NCBI RefSeq assembly: GCF_010548375.1
Contig: NZ_JAAGLY010000001.1
Coordinates: forward strand, 62,001 to 126,000
Direction of reading: 5' to 3'
DNA: 64,000 bases
Source: Streptomyces sp. SID13726
GTDB lineage: Bacteria > Actinomycetota > Actinomycetes > Streptomycetales > Streptomycetaceae
Made by a program: the position numbers and the translations under genes
Part shown: positions 14,873-24,054 of the stretch, in pieces
Layout: every line of letters begins with the position of its first letter
Numbering within the stretch: the first letter of the stretch is position 1
Notes under the pieces: generated by a model
The model's input: only the letters and a program-made list of their open reading frames with translations
Told to the model about the DNA's origin: nothing
The model's database searches: none

Positions 14873-15652
14873 TCAGACGCGCCGCAGTACTGCCACCACC
14901 TTGCCGAGGATCGTCGCGTCGTCGCCCGGGATGGGCTCGTACGCGGAGTTGTGGGGGAGCAGCCAGACGTGGCCGTCCTCGCGCTTGAAGCGCTTGACGG
15001 TGGCTTCGCCGTCGAGCATGGCGGCGACGATGTCGCCGTTCTCCGCGACGGGCTGGCGGCGCACGGTCACCCAGTCGCCGTCGCAGATCGCGGCCTCGAT
15101 CATCGAGTCGCCGACGACCTTCAGGACGAACAGCTCACCGTCACCGACGAGCTGACGGGGGAGAGGGAACACGTCCTCGACGGATTCCTCGGCGAGGATC
15201 GGGCCACCGGCGGCGATCCGGCCGACCAGCGGGACGTACGACGCGGCCGGCTTGCCCGTGGTGTCCGTGGGCTGTGCCGAGGCGCCCTGGTCGGAGCCGC
15301 GCACCTCGTACGCGCGTGGGCGGTGCGGGTCGCGACGCAGGAAGCCCTTGCGCTCCAGTGCCATCAGCTGGTGTGCGACGGACGACGTGCTGGACAGGCC
15401 GACCGCCTGGCCGATCTCCCGCATGGACGGCGGGTAGCCGCGCCGCTGCACGGAGTCCCTGATGACCTCGATCACCCGGCGCTGCCTGTCGGTGAGTCCC
15501 GAACTGTCGGCCCGGATGCCTGGAGGTCGCCCTGGGAGGGAACGCTTGTGTCCCTCGGGATTCACGGCTTCGTTCATCGCATGCACCGGCTCGAGTCGGC
15601 CCTGGGAACGGTCCTGGGCAGTGATGGTGGCACTGTCTGCGGTCGTGGTCAC
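14873..15652 (-). CDS. lexA: SOS repressor LexA
   Basis: The GTG at 15652 ([13 protein letters not shown]) is chosen because GAGAGGGG lies 5 bases upstream; this gives 259 residues. The N-terminal winged helix reads [20 protein letters not shown] and [20 protein letters not shown]. The cleavage site Ala-Gly is in [14 protein letters not shown], the catalytic Ser in [15 protein letters not shown] and the Lys in [10 protein letters not shown], so RecA-stimulated self-cleavage should work. The 40-residue N-terminal extension before the DNA-binding domain is typical of actinobacteria. An SOS box 61-74 bases upstream of the start indicates autorepression. The neighbours dinG and nrdR/nrdJ fit a DNA-damage and repair context, although I see no SOS box at either. 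Confidence 0.97.
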   Translation of the reverse strand: MTTTADSATITAQDRSQGRLEPVHAMNEAVNPEGHKRSLPGRPPGIRADSSGLTDRQRRVIEVIRDSVQRRGYPPSMREIGQAVGLSSTSSVAHQLMALERKGFLRRDPHRPRAYEVRGSDQGASAQPTDTTGKPAASYVPLVGRIAAGGPILAEESVEDVFPLPRQLVGDGELFVLKVVGDSMIEAAICDGDWVTVRRQPVAENGDIVAAMLDGEATVKRFKREDGHVWLLPHNSAYEPIPGDDATILGKVVAVLRRV

Positions 15653-15712
15653 GTCGGCCCCTCTCGATGGTCTCCCTGCTGGACAACGGTAGTTGCTTTC
15701 GAAAGGTTGCGC

Positions 15713-15726
15713 CAAACACACGTTCG
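15713..15726 (-). promoter_or_regulatory. LexA-binding SOS box upstream of lexA
   Basis: Read on the minus strand the site is CGAACGTGTGTTTG. It fits the Gram-positive SOS consensus CGAACRNRYGTTYC at 13 of 14 positions. Its place upstream of the lexA start is the usual autoregulatory arrangement. Confidence 0.85.
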
Positions 15727-16058
15727 AGTGAAAAATCGCGAATCACCTGACGCGATGATGTGTCTGGGTGTATGGCTAACGCGCCGCCTGCCGAACAAAA
15801 GGGCCCATTGCTGTACTCTTCACCGCCGGGTGGCGACCTCGCAGGTTGTCGCACCAGTCTGCCACCAGGCGCCCCGTCAACCGGGTACCGGCCCCCATCT
15901 CTGCGGGAATCCCACGTCCCCTCCTTGTGGCGCCCACGGTATCTCCGCATGAGCCGTAGCGATACGGGTGCGCGCCGTGTTGGTCGGCGGACGGTATGGC
16001 CGTATGGCACATGCCAATACGTGCGCGACACGCGCGTACGGCGTGTTTATCGCGCCGA
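15727..16058. other. Intergenic DNA between lexA and nrdR
   Basis: No gene could be supported. Short frames exist on both strands but lack ribosome sites and family resemblance. The stretch must contain the distal lexA promoter part and upstream nrdR sequence; no cobalamin riboswitch core was recognised. Confidence 0.5.
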
Positions 16059-16074
16059 TCCCTACATGTAGTGC
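16059..16074 (+). promoter_or_regulatory. NrdR box upstream of nrdR-nrdJ
   Basis: The palindrome core CTACATGTAG at 16062-16071 lies in a 16-bp context, TCCCTACATGTAGTGC, that fits the NrdR-box pattern. NrdR boxes usually come as pairs about 31 bp apart. Centred 31 bp upstream, a GC-rich, much weaker copy (from 16028, ACACGCGCGTACGGCG) is the only candidate partner. Confidence 0.7.
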
Positions 16075-16215
16075 TTGGATTGCTACAGCAGCCCAGAAGT
16101 TGTGGTCCCCCGGGTCTCCACGCCCGCTGCGATCGCCTATGCTTGGGGCTGCTTCGAGGGGCCCATGGGGCTCAGCGAGGCTATTGAGTCTGCTGTGAGG
16201 AGGGTTGGGAAGCTC

Positions 16216-16788
16216 ATGCACTGCCCCTTCTGCAGGCACCCCGACAGTCGTGTCGTCGACAGTCGTACGACCGACGACGGCACGTCGATCCGCAGGCGCC
16301 GCCAGTGTCCGGACTGCTCCCGTCGTTTCACGACCGTGGAGACGTGCTCGCTCATGGTGGTCAAGCGGTCCGGAGTCACCGAGCCTTTCAGTCGTACCAA
16401 GGTCATCAACGGTGTGCGCAAGGCATGCCAGGGGCGGCCTGTCACCGAGGACGCGCTCGCCCAGCTCGGCCAACGGGTCGAGGAGGCGGTGCGGGCCACC
16501 GGAAGCGCCGAGCTGACCACCCATGACGTGGGGCTGGCCATACTCGGCCCGTTGCAGGAGCTCGATCTCGTCGCCTATCTGCGATTCGCCTCCGTCTACC
16601 GGGCGTTCGACTCGCTCGACGACTTCCAGGCCGCGATCACGGAACTGAGGCAGACGGGACCCCCCGCCGCGGACGACGAGGACCGCGGAGAGGCTGCGGG
16701 CGGCGAGGAAGCCGTCGCGGGGAGCCAGGAAGACGATCGCGGGCCCGGAGGGACTCAAGTCCCCGAGCCCGCCCGCGCCGCCGACTGA
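16216..16788 (+). CDS. nrdR: Transcriptional repressor NrdR
   Basis: The protein is 190 residues from the ATG at 16216. It starts with the four-Cys zinc ribbon, [17 protein letters not shown] and [16 protein letters not shown] (CxxC twice), and continues with the ATP-cone ([20 protein letters not shown] to [18 protein letters not shown]). The family is about 150-160 residues; here an acidic Gly/Glu-rich tail of about 35 residues is added. The frame is open further upstream, but only this ATG gives the canonical zinc-ribbon N terminus; GGGAAG is close to it and AGGAGG further away. NrdR senses ATP/dATP and represses ribonucleotide reductase genes. It precedes nrdJ and carries an NrdR box in its own promoter region, so it should repress itself and nrdJ. 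Confidence 0.97.
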   Translation: MHCPFCRHPDSRVVDSRTTDDGTSIRRRRQCPDCSRRFTTVETCSLMVVKRSGVTEPFSRTKVINGVRKACQGRPVTEDALAQLGQRVEEAVRATGSAELTTHDVGLAILGPLQELDLVAYLRFASVYRAFDSLDDFQAAITELRQTGPPAADDEDRGEAAGGEEAVAGSQEDDRGPGGTQVPEPARAAD

Positions 16789-16903
16789 TCGGCGGGCCGG
16801 ACCGGGACTTTCAGGGCTCGGTCCGGTCGTACGGCGGCGATCGAAGACCTGTTGCGGGCGGCAGCGAGAAATGCCTGCAACACCAGACACAACACCGTGC
16901 CAC

Positions 16904-16930
16904 GGGAACATCGTGGCACTTCAGGGCGTT
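16904..16930 (+). promoter_or_regulatory. Sigma-R-like promoter directly upstream of nrdJ
   Basis: GGGAAC at 16904-16909, exactly 18 bases, then GTT at 16928-16930, followed 22 bases later by the nrdJ ATG. This matches the SigR pattern with the accepted C at the last -35 position. It would let nrdJ be transcribed independently of the NrdR-controlled promoter. Confidence 0.6.
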
Positions 16931-16952
16931 TTAGCCCGTACAGGGAGGCGGC

Positions 16953-19853
16953 ATGACAGAGACGGCGAGCGGTCCGGCACGGAGTTCCCGCGCCAAGGGC
17001 ACCAAGGCGGCTGCGAACAAGGGCCTGCGCATCGAGCGCATCCACACCACCCCCGGCGTACACCCGTACGACGAGGTGGCCTGGGAGCGCCGTGACGTCG
17101 TCATGACCAACTGGCGCGACGGCTCGGTCAACTTCGAGCAGCGTGGCGTCGAGTTCCCCGACTTCTGGTCGGTGAACGCGGTCAACATCGTCACCAGCAA
17201 GTACTTCCGCGGTGCCGTCGGCACCCCGCAGCGCGAGACCGGCCTCAAGCAGCTGATCGACCGCATCGTGAAGACGTACCGGAAGGCCGGCGAGGACTAC
17301 AAGTACTTCGCCTCGCCCGCCGACGCCGAGATCTTCGAGCACGAGCTGGCGTACGCCCTCCTGCACCAGATCTTCAGCTTCAACAGCCCTGTGTGGTTCA
17401 ACGTCGGTACGCCCCAGCCGCAGCAGGTCTCCGCCTGCTTCATCCTGGCCGTCGACGACTCCATGGAGTCGATCCTCGACTGGTACAAGGAAGAGGGCAT
17501 GATCTTCAAGGGCGGCTCCGGCGCCGGCCTGAACCTCTCCCGCATCCGCTCCTCCAAGGAGCTGCTGTCCTCGGGCGGCAACGCCTCCGGTCCCGTCTCC
17601 TTCATGCGCGGTGCCGACGCCTCCGCAGGAACGATCAAGTCGGGCGGCGCCACGCGTCGCGCCGCCAAGATGGTCATCCTCGACGTCGACCACCCCGACA
17701 TCGAGGACTTCATCGAGACCAAGGTGAAGGAAGAGGAGAAGATCCGCGCGCTGCGCGACGCGGGCTTCGACATGGATCTGGGCGGCGACGACATCACGTC
17801 GGTGCAGTACCAGAACGCCAACAACTCGGTCCGTGTGAACGACACGTTCATGAAGGCCGTCGAGACGGGCGGCAAGTTCGGCCTGACGTCCCGGATGACC
17901 GGCGAGGTCATCGAAGAGGTCGAGGCCAAGTCGCTGTTCCGCAAGATGGCCGAGGCGGCCTGGGCCTGCGCCGACCCGGGCATCCAGTACGACGACACCA
18001 TCAACCACTGGCACACCTGCCCGGAGTCCGGCCGGATCAACGGCTCGAACCCGTGCAGCGAGTACATGCACCTGGACAACACGTCCTGCAACCTCGCCTC
18101 GCTGAACCTCATGAAGTTCCTCAAGGACGACGGCAAGGGCCACCAGTCCTTCGAGGTCGAGCGCTTCGCGAAGGTCGTCGAGCTCGTCATCACGGCGATG
18201 GACATCTCCATCTGCTTCGCGGACTTCCCGACGCAGAAGATCGGCGAGAACACGCGCGCGTTCCGCCAGCTCGGCATCGGCTACGCCAACCTCGGCGCCC
18301 TGCTGATGGCGACCGGCCACGCGTACGACTCGGACGGCGGCCGCGCGCTCGCCGGGGCCATCACCTCCCTGATGACCGGCACGTCGTACAAGCGCTCCGC
18401 CGAACTCGCCGCGGTCGTCGGCGCGTACGACGGCTACGCCCGCAACGCGCAGCCGCACCTGCGGGTCATGAAGCAGCACGCCGACGAGAACACCAAGGCC
18501 GTCCGCATGGACGACCTGGACACGCCGATCTGGGCCGCCGCCACGGAGTCCTGGCAGGACGTGCTGCGCCTCGGCGAGAAGAACGGTTTCCGTAACGCCC
18601 AGGCGTCGGTCATCGCTCCGACCGGCACCATCGGTCTCGCGATGTCCTGCGACACCACCGGTCTTGAGCCCGACCTCGCTCTGGTCAAGTTCAAGAAGCT
18701 GGTCGGCGGCGGCTCGATGCAGATCGTCAACGGCACCGTCCCGCAGGCCCTGCGCCGCCTGGGCTACCAGGAGGAGCAGATCGAGGCGATCGTCGCCCAC
18801 ATCGCCGAGAACGGCAATGTGATCGACGCCCCCGGCCTCAAGCACGAGCACTACGAGGTGTTCGACTGCGCCATGGGCGAGCGCTCCATCTCCGCGATGG
18901 GCCACGTCCGCATGATGGCCGCGATCCAGCCCTGGATCTCCGGCGCGCTCTCCAAGACGGTCAACCTGCCGGAGTCGGCGACCGTCGAGGACGTCGAAGA
19001 GGTCTACTTCGAGGCCTGGAAGATGGGCGTCAAGGCGCTCGCCATCTACCGCGACAACTGCAAGGTCGGCCAGCCCCTCTCCGCCAAGACCAAGGAGAAG
19101 GAGAAGACCGAGGTCACCGAGAAGGCCGAAGCGACCATCCGCGAGACGGTCGAGAAGGTCATCGAGTACCGCCCGGTCCGCAAGCGCCTCCCGAAGGGTC
19201 GTCCCGGCATCACGACGTCCTTCACCGTCGGCGGCGCCGAGGGCTACATGACCGCCAACTCCTACCCGGACGACGGTCTCGGCGAGGTCTTCCTGAAGAT
19301 GTCCAAGCAGGGCTCCACCCTCGCGGGCATGATGGACGCCTTCTCCATCGCGGTGTCCGTCGGCCTCCAGTACGGCGTGCCGCTGGAGACGTACGTCTCG
19401 AAGTTCACCAACATGCGCTTCGAGCCGGCCGGTATGACGGACGACCCGGACGTGCGGATGGCGCAGTCGATCGTCGACTACATCTTCCGCCGCCTGGCGC
19501 TGGACTTCCTGCCCTTCGAGACGCGCTCCGCGCTCGGTATCCACTCCGCCGAGGAGCGTCAGCGGCACCTGGAGACCGGCTCCTACGAGCCGACCGAGGA
19601 CGAGGTCGACGTGGAGGGCCTGGCCCAGTCGGCGCCGCGCGCCCAGGAGCTGAAGGCCGTTGTCACGCCGAAGGCCGAGGTCGAGGCGGCCCAGCCGGCC
19701 CCGAAGCAGGCCCACACCAGCGCCGAGCTGGTGGAGATGCAGCTGGGCATCCAGGCCGACGCCCCGCTGTGCTTCTCCTGCGGTACGAAGATGCAGCGGG
19801 CCGGTTCCTGCTACATCTGCGAGGGCTGCGGGTCCACCAGCGGCTGCAGCTGA
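16953..19853 (+). CDS. nrdJ: Adenosylcobalamin-dependent (class II) ribonucleotide reductase
   Basis: The 966-residue enzyme reduces ribonucleotides to deoxyribonucleotides without oxygen, using B12. Visible reductase-barrel motifs are GGSGAGLNLSRIRSS, GGATRRAAKMVILDVDHPDI, NPCSEYMHLDNTSCNLASLN (active-site Cys and Asn/Glu region), ASVIAPTGTIGLAMSCDTTG and GRPGITTSFTVGGAEGYM. The C-terminal tail has two CxxC pairs, LCFSCGTKMQRAGSCYICEGC, which bind zinc and pass electrons from thioredoxin. GGGAGG precedes the ATG at 16953. It is 164 bases from nrdR and co-oriented with it. A sigma-R-like promoter in that gap suggests extra transcription in thiol stress. A long palindromic terminator follows. 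Confidence 0.97.
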   Translation: MTETASGPARSSRAKGTKAAANKGLRIERIHTTPGVHPYDEVAWERRDVVMTNWRDGSVNFEQRGVEFPDFWSVNAVNIVTSKYFRGAVGTPQRETGLKQLIDRIVKTYRKAGEDYKYFASPADAEIFEHELAYALLHQIFSFNSPVWFNVGTPQPQQVSACFILAVDDSMESILDWYKEEGMIFKGGSGAGLNLSRIRSSKELLSSGGNASGPVSFMRGADASAGTIKSGGATRRAAKMVILDVDHPDIEDFIETKVKEEEKIRALRDAGFDMDLGGDDITSVQYQNANNSVRVNDTFMKAVETGGKFGLTSRMTGEVIEEVEAKSLFRKMAEAAWACADPGIQYDDTINHWHTCPESGRINGSNPCSEYMHLDNTSCNLASLNLMKFLKDDGKGHQSFEVERFAKVVELVITAMDISICFADFPTQKIGENTRAFRQLGIGYANLGALLMATGHAYDSDGGRALAGAITSLMTGTSYKRSAELAAVVGAYDGYARNAQPHLRVMKQHADENTKAVRMDDLDTPIWAAATESWQDVLRLGEKNGFRNAQASVIAPTGTIGLAMSCDTTGLEPDLALVKFKKLVGGGSMQIVNGTVPQALRRLGYQEEQIEAIVAHIAENGNVIDAPGLKHEHYEVFDCAMGERSISAMGHVRMMAAIQPWISGALSKTVNLPESATVEDVEEVYFEAWKMGVKALAIYRDNCKVGQPLSAKTKEKEKTEVTEKAEATIRETVEKVIEYRPVRKRLPKGRPGITTSFTVGGAEGYMTANSYPDDGLGEVFLKMSKQGSTLAGMMDAFSIAVSVGLQYGVPLETYVSKFTNMRFEPAGMTDDPDVRMAQSIVDYIFRRLALDFLPFETRSALGIHSAEERQRHLETGSYEPTEDEVDVEGLAQSAPRAQELKAVVTPKAEVEAAQPAPKQAHTSAELVEMQLGIQADAPLCFSCGTKMQRAGSCYICEGCGSTSGCS

Positions 19854-19869
19854 TGTGACCTAGCCGTAC

Positions 19870-19907
19870 AGGGCGGTTGGGGTCCGGATCCGGACCCCAA
19901 CCGCCCT
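19870..19907 (+). terminator. Terminator after nrdJ
   Basis: AGGGCGGTTGGGGTCCGG (19870-19887) and its exact complement (19890-19907) are separated only by AT, giving a perfect 38-base palindrome centred on GGATCC. The sequence TTGGTCTTTTCC follows, a weak U tract. Confidence 0.9.
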
Positions 19908-19998
19908 TGGTCTTTTCCGTTTCTCCACAGGGCGATCACAGGCTAAGCTCCCCCAGCGCACGACCGGCGCGACCAGCAGGGTGGGGGACACGGGGAAC

Positions 19999-20706
19999 AT
20001 GGCGGAGCAGCAGATCGCCGATGCCGCACAGAGCGCGGCGCAGCCCGAGAAGGGCATGAACGAGTGGGGCCAGGCTGTCGCGGCTCTGGTGGTCGTCGGG
20101 GCCCTCGCCGCTCTTCTGTTGTCAGGGACCTTTCAGCAGAAGTCCGAAGACCCCGAGCCGGCGGCGTGTCACACCACGGACGGCACCCGGCCGTCGAAGC
20201 CCGTCTCCGGGGCGCAGTTGTGCACGGCGCTGAACCGGGCCGACCTGCCCACGCTGCTCGGCACACCCACCGAGTACGCGATGAACGCCAGCGGCAAGGA
20301 GAGCATGAGCTCCTGGGCCGACGGCACCAAGACCGTCACGCCCGAGGCGGAGATCCAGCTGGACACCTACTCCGTGAAGCTCTCGACGTCCGACGACGAC
20401 ATCCCGGTGGCCGAGATGGCCGGCTTCCTGGGGAGTTCCGCGCGGACCAGGACGATAGGCGGGCACCCGGCGGTCATCTACTCGGACCGGACCATCGCCC
20501 TCAACTTCAACCTCGGTGGCGGCAAGGTCGACACCGGCCCCGGTGGCATCGCCCGCAGTCTGCTGGTCGCCAAGGACACCAAGGACGGCGGCGGCTTCTA
20601 CGAAGTCACCATATGGCGCCAGGACGATGTGGTGCCCGACGACCTCGCCCTGCTCAGGGTCGCCGAGACGGTGCTGCCGACGGTCCCCGGATGGACCGCC
20701 GGCTGA
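19999..20706 (+). CDS. Single-pass membrane protein of unknown function (DUF6215-like)
   Basis: The protein is about 235 residues. After 30 polar residues comes one membrane helix, AVAALVVVGALAALLLSGTF, then an extracytoplasmic-looking domain beginning with a Cys (PAACHTTDGTRPSKPVSGAQLC) and ending DLALLRVAETVLPTVPGWTAG. I believe it matches the Streptomyces family DUF6215, but that is from memory of the family's look. The ATG at 19999 has GGGGAAC in front; a GTG at 19981 would add six residues. Function is unknown. It is convergent with the TerD-like gene, with only four bases between the stops. Confidence 0.75.
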   Translation: MAEQQIADAAQSAAQPEKGMNEWGQAVAALVVVGALAALLLSGTFQQKSEDPEPAACHTTDGTRPSKPVSGAQLCTALNRADLPTLLGTPTEYAMNASGKESMSSWADGTKTVTPEAEIQLDTYSVKLSTSDDDIPVAEMAGFLGSSARTRTIGGHPAVIYSDRTIALNFNLGGGKVDTGPGGIARSLLVAKDTKDGGGFYEVTIWRQDDVVPDDLALLRVAETVLPTVPGWTAG

Positions 20707-20710
20707 CGCG

Positions 20711-21235
20711 TCAGGCCCGGCCCATGGTCCTGGTGAAGGTCGCAGGGTCGTCCTCGAAGCCGTCGATCCCGGGGTGGAAGTCCCAGGTGCCGGAGTCCTG
20801 GCGGACGAACTCCGCGACCTTCGCGGCCGTACCGCTCAGGACCCCGCCGAAGTCGTCCTCGGCCAGGACCGTGTAGCCCTCTCGGATGCGCAGTGCCGGA
20901 TTGAGCACGCCGACGAAGGTGCGGTGCGCGGAGCGCTGCTGGATGACGGTGCCGACCACCACGCGCGCGTACCGGGCGTCCAGGCGCTCGAGTTCGAGCG
21001 TCATGACCTCGTCCCAGCCGAAGCCCTTGCCGTCCTTGCTGTCCCGGTTGAGGTAGATGGTGCCGTCGGGGGAGCGGCTGTCGAAGTGGACCACGTAGGC
21101 GGGATCGCCGTACGGATCGCTCTGCAGATAGGTCGCGGCGACGATGTCCAGGTCGGTGGCCGGCTGTCCCGCCGGACTCGGATCCCACTTGAGCGCGACC
21201 TCGACCTTGCGGATCCCCTTGTTGATGCCGCTCAC
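20711..21235 (-). CDS. TerD-family calcium-binding stress protein
   Basis: The 174-residue protein opens MSGINKGIRKVEVALKWDPS, and TDLDIVAATYL and NRDSKDGKGFGWDEVMTLEL follow. This is the pattern of TerD/TerE/TerZ and CABP proteins, in which acidic residues bind Ca2+. TerD proteins act in tellurite, phage or stress responses and in Streptomyces differentiation; the specific role here is unknown. It is an isolated gene, without the TerABC partners of a tellurite operon. The ATG at 21235 is preceded by GGGGAC. Its upstream region is shared with the divergent YdbC-like gene. Confidence 0.85.
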   Translation of the reverse strand: MSGINKGIRKVEVALKWDPSPAGQPATDLDIVAATYLQSDPYGDPAYVVHFDSRSPDGTIYLNRDSKDGKGFGWDEVMTLELERLDARYARVVVGTVIQQRSAHRTFVGVLNPALRIREGYTVLAEDDFGGVLSGTAAKVAEFVRQDSGTWDFHPGIDGFEDDPATFTRTMGRA

Positions 21236-21383
21236 CAGGCGTCCCCTTCCCCCTCTGTCCCCGGCCCGAACTGCCGGTCAGGCAAGACCGGTTGTCCATC
21301 CTGCCACGTGCGTCTGACACTCGCGGGCCGACTGTGCCCCCGAGCGTGACCGGCGCCACGCTCCGTGGCCTTACGATGGCGCG

Positions 21384-21989
21384 GTGCTGGTCAAGTGGAT
21401 TCGCTGCACCGTGGTGGACCGCCGCGGCTTCGAGCGGGGGCAGCGAAAGTGGGCGGGGCTTCTGGGAGAGCCGGGGTTTCGGGGACAGGGCGGAGGCTGG
21501 AGCCGGGGGCGGCAGGGTGTGGCGCACATCTTCTCCTTCTGGGAGAGCCGTTCCTTCTACGACTCCTTCATGGCGCGTTCCCATGACCGGCTCGCGGCGG
21601 CCCAGTCAGGCACGTTCAAGGACATCCAGGTCAAGCTGTTCGACTACCGTTTCGACGTGAAGACCGGCTTCGAACCGCGCTTCACCGATGCCGACCTGGT
21701 GCGGTTCGCCCACTGCCGGGTCCACGAGGAGCGCGCCGAGCACTTCGCCCTGATGCAGGAGAAGGTCTGGAACCCGGCCATGGCGGGATCGCCCGGCATG
21801 ATCCGCGGGCTGTTCGGGGAGGCTCCCGGGCACGAGTTCCTGGTGCTCTCCATGTGGCGGTCGGCTGCCGAGCACGGCAAGTACCGCGCCGAACGCGTGG
21901 AGCGGCTCGCCCTGCGCGCCCAGACGGAAGCCGATGTCGCGGCCCTCACGGGTGACATCGTCGATCTCGAACCAGCCTGGACAGTTTGA
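21384..21989 (+). CDS. YdbC/DUF4937-type protein, monooxygenase-like fold
   Basis: The protein has 201 residues from a GTG at 21384 with a weak ribosome site. Two similar halves are visible: VKWIRCTVVDRRGFERGQ with VAHIFSFWESRSFYDSFM, and VRFAHCRVHEERAEHFALMQ with FLVLSMWRSAAEHGKY. This is the duplicated ferredoxin-like (ABM/YdbC) layout found in stress-associated small proteins. The enzymatic role is not established. It stands alone between the TerD-like gene (divergent) and a histidine phosphatase. Confidence 0.7.
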   Translation: MLVKWIRCTVVDRRGFERGQRKWAGLLGEPGFRGQGGGWSRGRQGVAHIFSFWESRSFYDSFMARSHDRLAAAQSGTFKDIQVKLFDYRFDVKTGFEPRFTDADLVRFAHCRVHEERAEHFALMQEKVWNPAMAGSPGMIRGLFGEAPGHEFLVLSMWRSAAEHGKYRAERVERLALRAQTEADVAALTGDIVDLEPAWTV

Positions 21990-22107
21990 AATCCCAACCC
22001 GCAAAACGTGCCCTCATAGGGGCCGATGGTGCGGGAAATGTGTGACCTACGCCGTATGGAGCCCGTACGAGTGCTCGATACGCCCTCACCCGATCTAGGG
22101 TCTTGGC

Positions 22108-22767
22108 ATGGCACGACCACGGCGAATCGTCCTTGTCCGGCACGGGGAGTCAACGGGCAATGTTGATGACACCGTGTATGAACGCGAGCCCGACCACGCT
22201 CTGGCCCTGACGGAACGGGGCTGGCAGCAGGCGGAGGAGACAGGAAAACGGCTGCGAGAGGTGCTCGGCAGTGAACCCGTCAGCGTGTACGTCTCTCCGT
22301 ACCGCCGCACGCACGAGACACTGCGCGCCTTCCATCTGGACCCCGATCTCATACGAGTGCGCGAGGAACCCCGGCTGCGCGAGCAGGACTGGGGGAACTG
22401 GCAGGACCGCGACGACGTAAGGCTTCAGAAGGCCTATCGGGACGCCTACGGGCACTTCTTCTACCGGTTCGCCCAGGGCGAGTCCGGAGCCGACGTGTAC
22501 GACCGGGTCGGCGGATTCCTGGAGAGCCTGTTCCGCAGCTTCGAGGCGCCCGACCATCCGCCCAACGTCCTGATCGTCACCCACGGCCTGGCCATGCGGC
22601 TGTTCTGCATGCGCTGGTTCCACTGGACGGTTGCGGAGTTCGAGTCGCTGTCGAACCCGGGGAACGCGGAAATGCGGATGCTCGTTCTCGGGGACGACGA
22701 CAAGTACGCGCTCGACCGGCCCTTCGAACGCTGGCGAGATCCGGAACCGTACGGGATCACCGATTAG
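22108..22767 (+). CDS. Histidine phosphatase (phosphoglycerate-mutase superfamily)
   Basis: The 219-residue protein starts MARPRRIVLVRHGESTGN, with the RHG catalytic motif at about residues 11-13. SPYRRTHETL, LREQDWGNWQD and the second histidine in VLIVTHGLAMRLF are the other family landmarks. It belongs to the phosphatase branch with broad possible substrates (sugar phosphates, small phosphoesters); it is too short and lacks the insert of glycolytic dPGM. An ADP-ribosylglycohydrolase gene follows 12 bases later on the same strand, so the two are probably co-transcribed. Confidence 0.85.
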   Translation: MARPRRIVLVRHGESTGNVDDTVYEREPDHALALTERGWQQAEETGKRLREVLGSEPVSVYVSPYRRTHETLRAFHLDPDLIRVREEPRLREQDWGNWQDRDDVRLQKAYRDAYGHFFYRFAQGESGADVYDRVGGFLESLFRSFEAPDHPPNVLIVTHGLAMRLFCMRWFHWTVAEFESLSNPGNAEMRMLVLGDDDKYALDRPFERWRDPEPYGITD

Positions 22768-22779
22768 AGTGGCAGACCG

Positions 22780-23685
22780 ATGACCGCTGACTCCTCACCC
22801 GAAAGACGCCTGGAGCGCGCTCTGGCCAGTCTGCGCGGCCTGGCCGTGGGAGACGCGCTGGGCTCGCAGTTCTTCGTTCCGGTGAACTACCCGCTGCTGA
22901 AGAACCGTGAGCTGCCGGCCGGCCTCTGGCAGTGGACGGACGACACCGAGATGGCCTGCTCCGTGGTGGCCGTCCTGGCCGCCCACCACCGCATCGACCA
23001 GGACGCCCTGGCGCACTCCTTCGCCCAGCACCACGACTTCGACCGTGGCTACGGCCCCGCCGTCAACCGGCTGCTGCGGCTGGTCCGGGAGGGCGGCGAC
23101 TGGCGTGAGCTCGCCGCGGCCCTCTTCAACGGGCAGGGTTCCTGGGGCAACGGCGCGGCGATGCGGATCCCGCCCCTCGGGGCCTTCTACGCGGACGATC
23201 CGGAGCAGGCGACCCACCAGGCGGAGATCTCGGCGTATCCCACGCATCAGCACCGGGAGGCCGTCGTCGGCGCCATGGCCGTCGCCGCGGCTGCCGCGCT
23301 GGCGGCCGCTCCCGGCGGGCCTCCCAGCCCCGGCGCGCTTCTCGACGGCGTCATCGCGCTCGTCCCGAAGAGTGCCGTCGGCGCGGGGCTGCGGCGGGCG
23401 CGGGACATGCTCGACTACAAGGACGCCTCCACCGTCGCGGCCGTGCTCGGCTGCGGACGCCGGACGACGGCCCACGACACCGTGCCGTTCGCGCTCTGGT
23501 CGGCGGCCCGGTCCCTCGGCGACTACGAAACGGCCTTCTGGACGACCGCGCAGGTCGGCGGGGACGTGGACACGACCTGCGCCATCGTGGGTGGTGTGAT
23601 CGCCGGCGGGAAGGCGGGGACGCCGTCTGTCGAGTGGGTCGAGCGGACCGAGGGCTTTCCTGAGTGGTTGCGGGTGTCGGGGTAG
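22780..23685 (+). CDS. ADP-ribosylglycohydrolase family protein (DraG/ARH-like)
   Basis: The 301-residue protein has the Mg2+-binding signatures of ADP-ribosyl-acceptor hydrolases: AVGDALGSQF at the N terminus, WTDDTEMACSV (Thr-Asp-Asp) near residue 48, and GGDVDTTCAIVGGVIAG near the C terminus supplying the second metal-binding aspartates. These enzymes remove ADP-ribose from proteins or other targets. The target is unknown; no DraT-type transferase is nearby. It starts at the ATG at 22780, 12 bases after the phosphatase gene. The last 25 codons are followed by a long non-coding gap. Confidence 0.88.
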   Translation: MTADSSPERRLERALASLRGLAVGDALGSQFFVPVNYPLLKNRELPAGLWQWTDDTEMACSVVAVLAAHHRIDQDALAHSFAQHHDFDRGYGPAVNRLLRLVREGGDWRELAAALFNGQGSWGNGAAMRIPPLGAFYADDPEQATHQAEISAYPTHQHREAVVGAMAVAAAAALAAAPGGPPSPGALLDGVIALVPKSAVGAGLRRARDMLDYKDASTVAAVLGCGRRTTAHDTVPFALWSAARSLGDYETAFWTTAQVGGDVDTTCAIVGGVIAGGKAGTPSVEWVERTEGFPEWLRVSG

Positions 23686-24054
23686 GAGCGCGGCGCTCGG
23701 GATCTGCGGTTGGAACTTCTCGGGGCCGGGCCGGGGCCGGGGGCTCGGGCTTGAGGCTTCAGGCTCGGCGCTCGGTGTCTGCGGCCGCATCGCCGAAACT
23801 CTCCGTGCATGTCGGGAACTCTGCGTGACCGTGCGCTCGTTGTCGTGGCAGTTGCTGTGCGACCGGTGTGAACCGGTGGGCCCGGTGCGCGCAGGAGTCA
23901 CGGGAGAGGTGCAGGGGGTGGGGTTGTGGGCTTGTTGTCGGTGGTTGCCGTGTTGTTGTCGGCTCTCGTCGGGCGGATGGCCGGACCGTGGTCCTCGCCG
24001 TCGGTCCCCTGGACCCGGCCTGGCCGTCCGCGGCTTGTCGTGAGCCCGGATCGG
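23686..24054. other. 369-base gap between convergent genes
   Basis: It is G-rich with short GGCCGGGG-type repeats just after the glycohydrolase gene. No gene, RNA or perfect hairpin was identified. Confidence 0.5.

Noticed and set aside
15727..16215. Cobalamin riboswitch controlling nrdR-nrdJ
   Set aside because: No B12-box core could be recognised; the NrdR box and sigma-R-like promoter account for regulation better.
16755..19715. 986-codon minus-strand frame opposite nrdJ
   Set aside because: nrdJ is certain by motif; the antisense frame is an artefact of codon bias with repetitive Val/Asp/Gly/Leu content.
23814..23841. GGGAAC-N19-GTT resembling a sigma-R promoter
   Set aside because: The spacing is one base long and no plus-strand gene follows; the next gene is on the minus strand.
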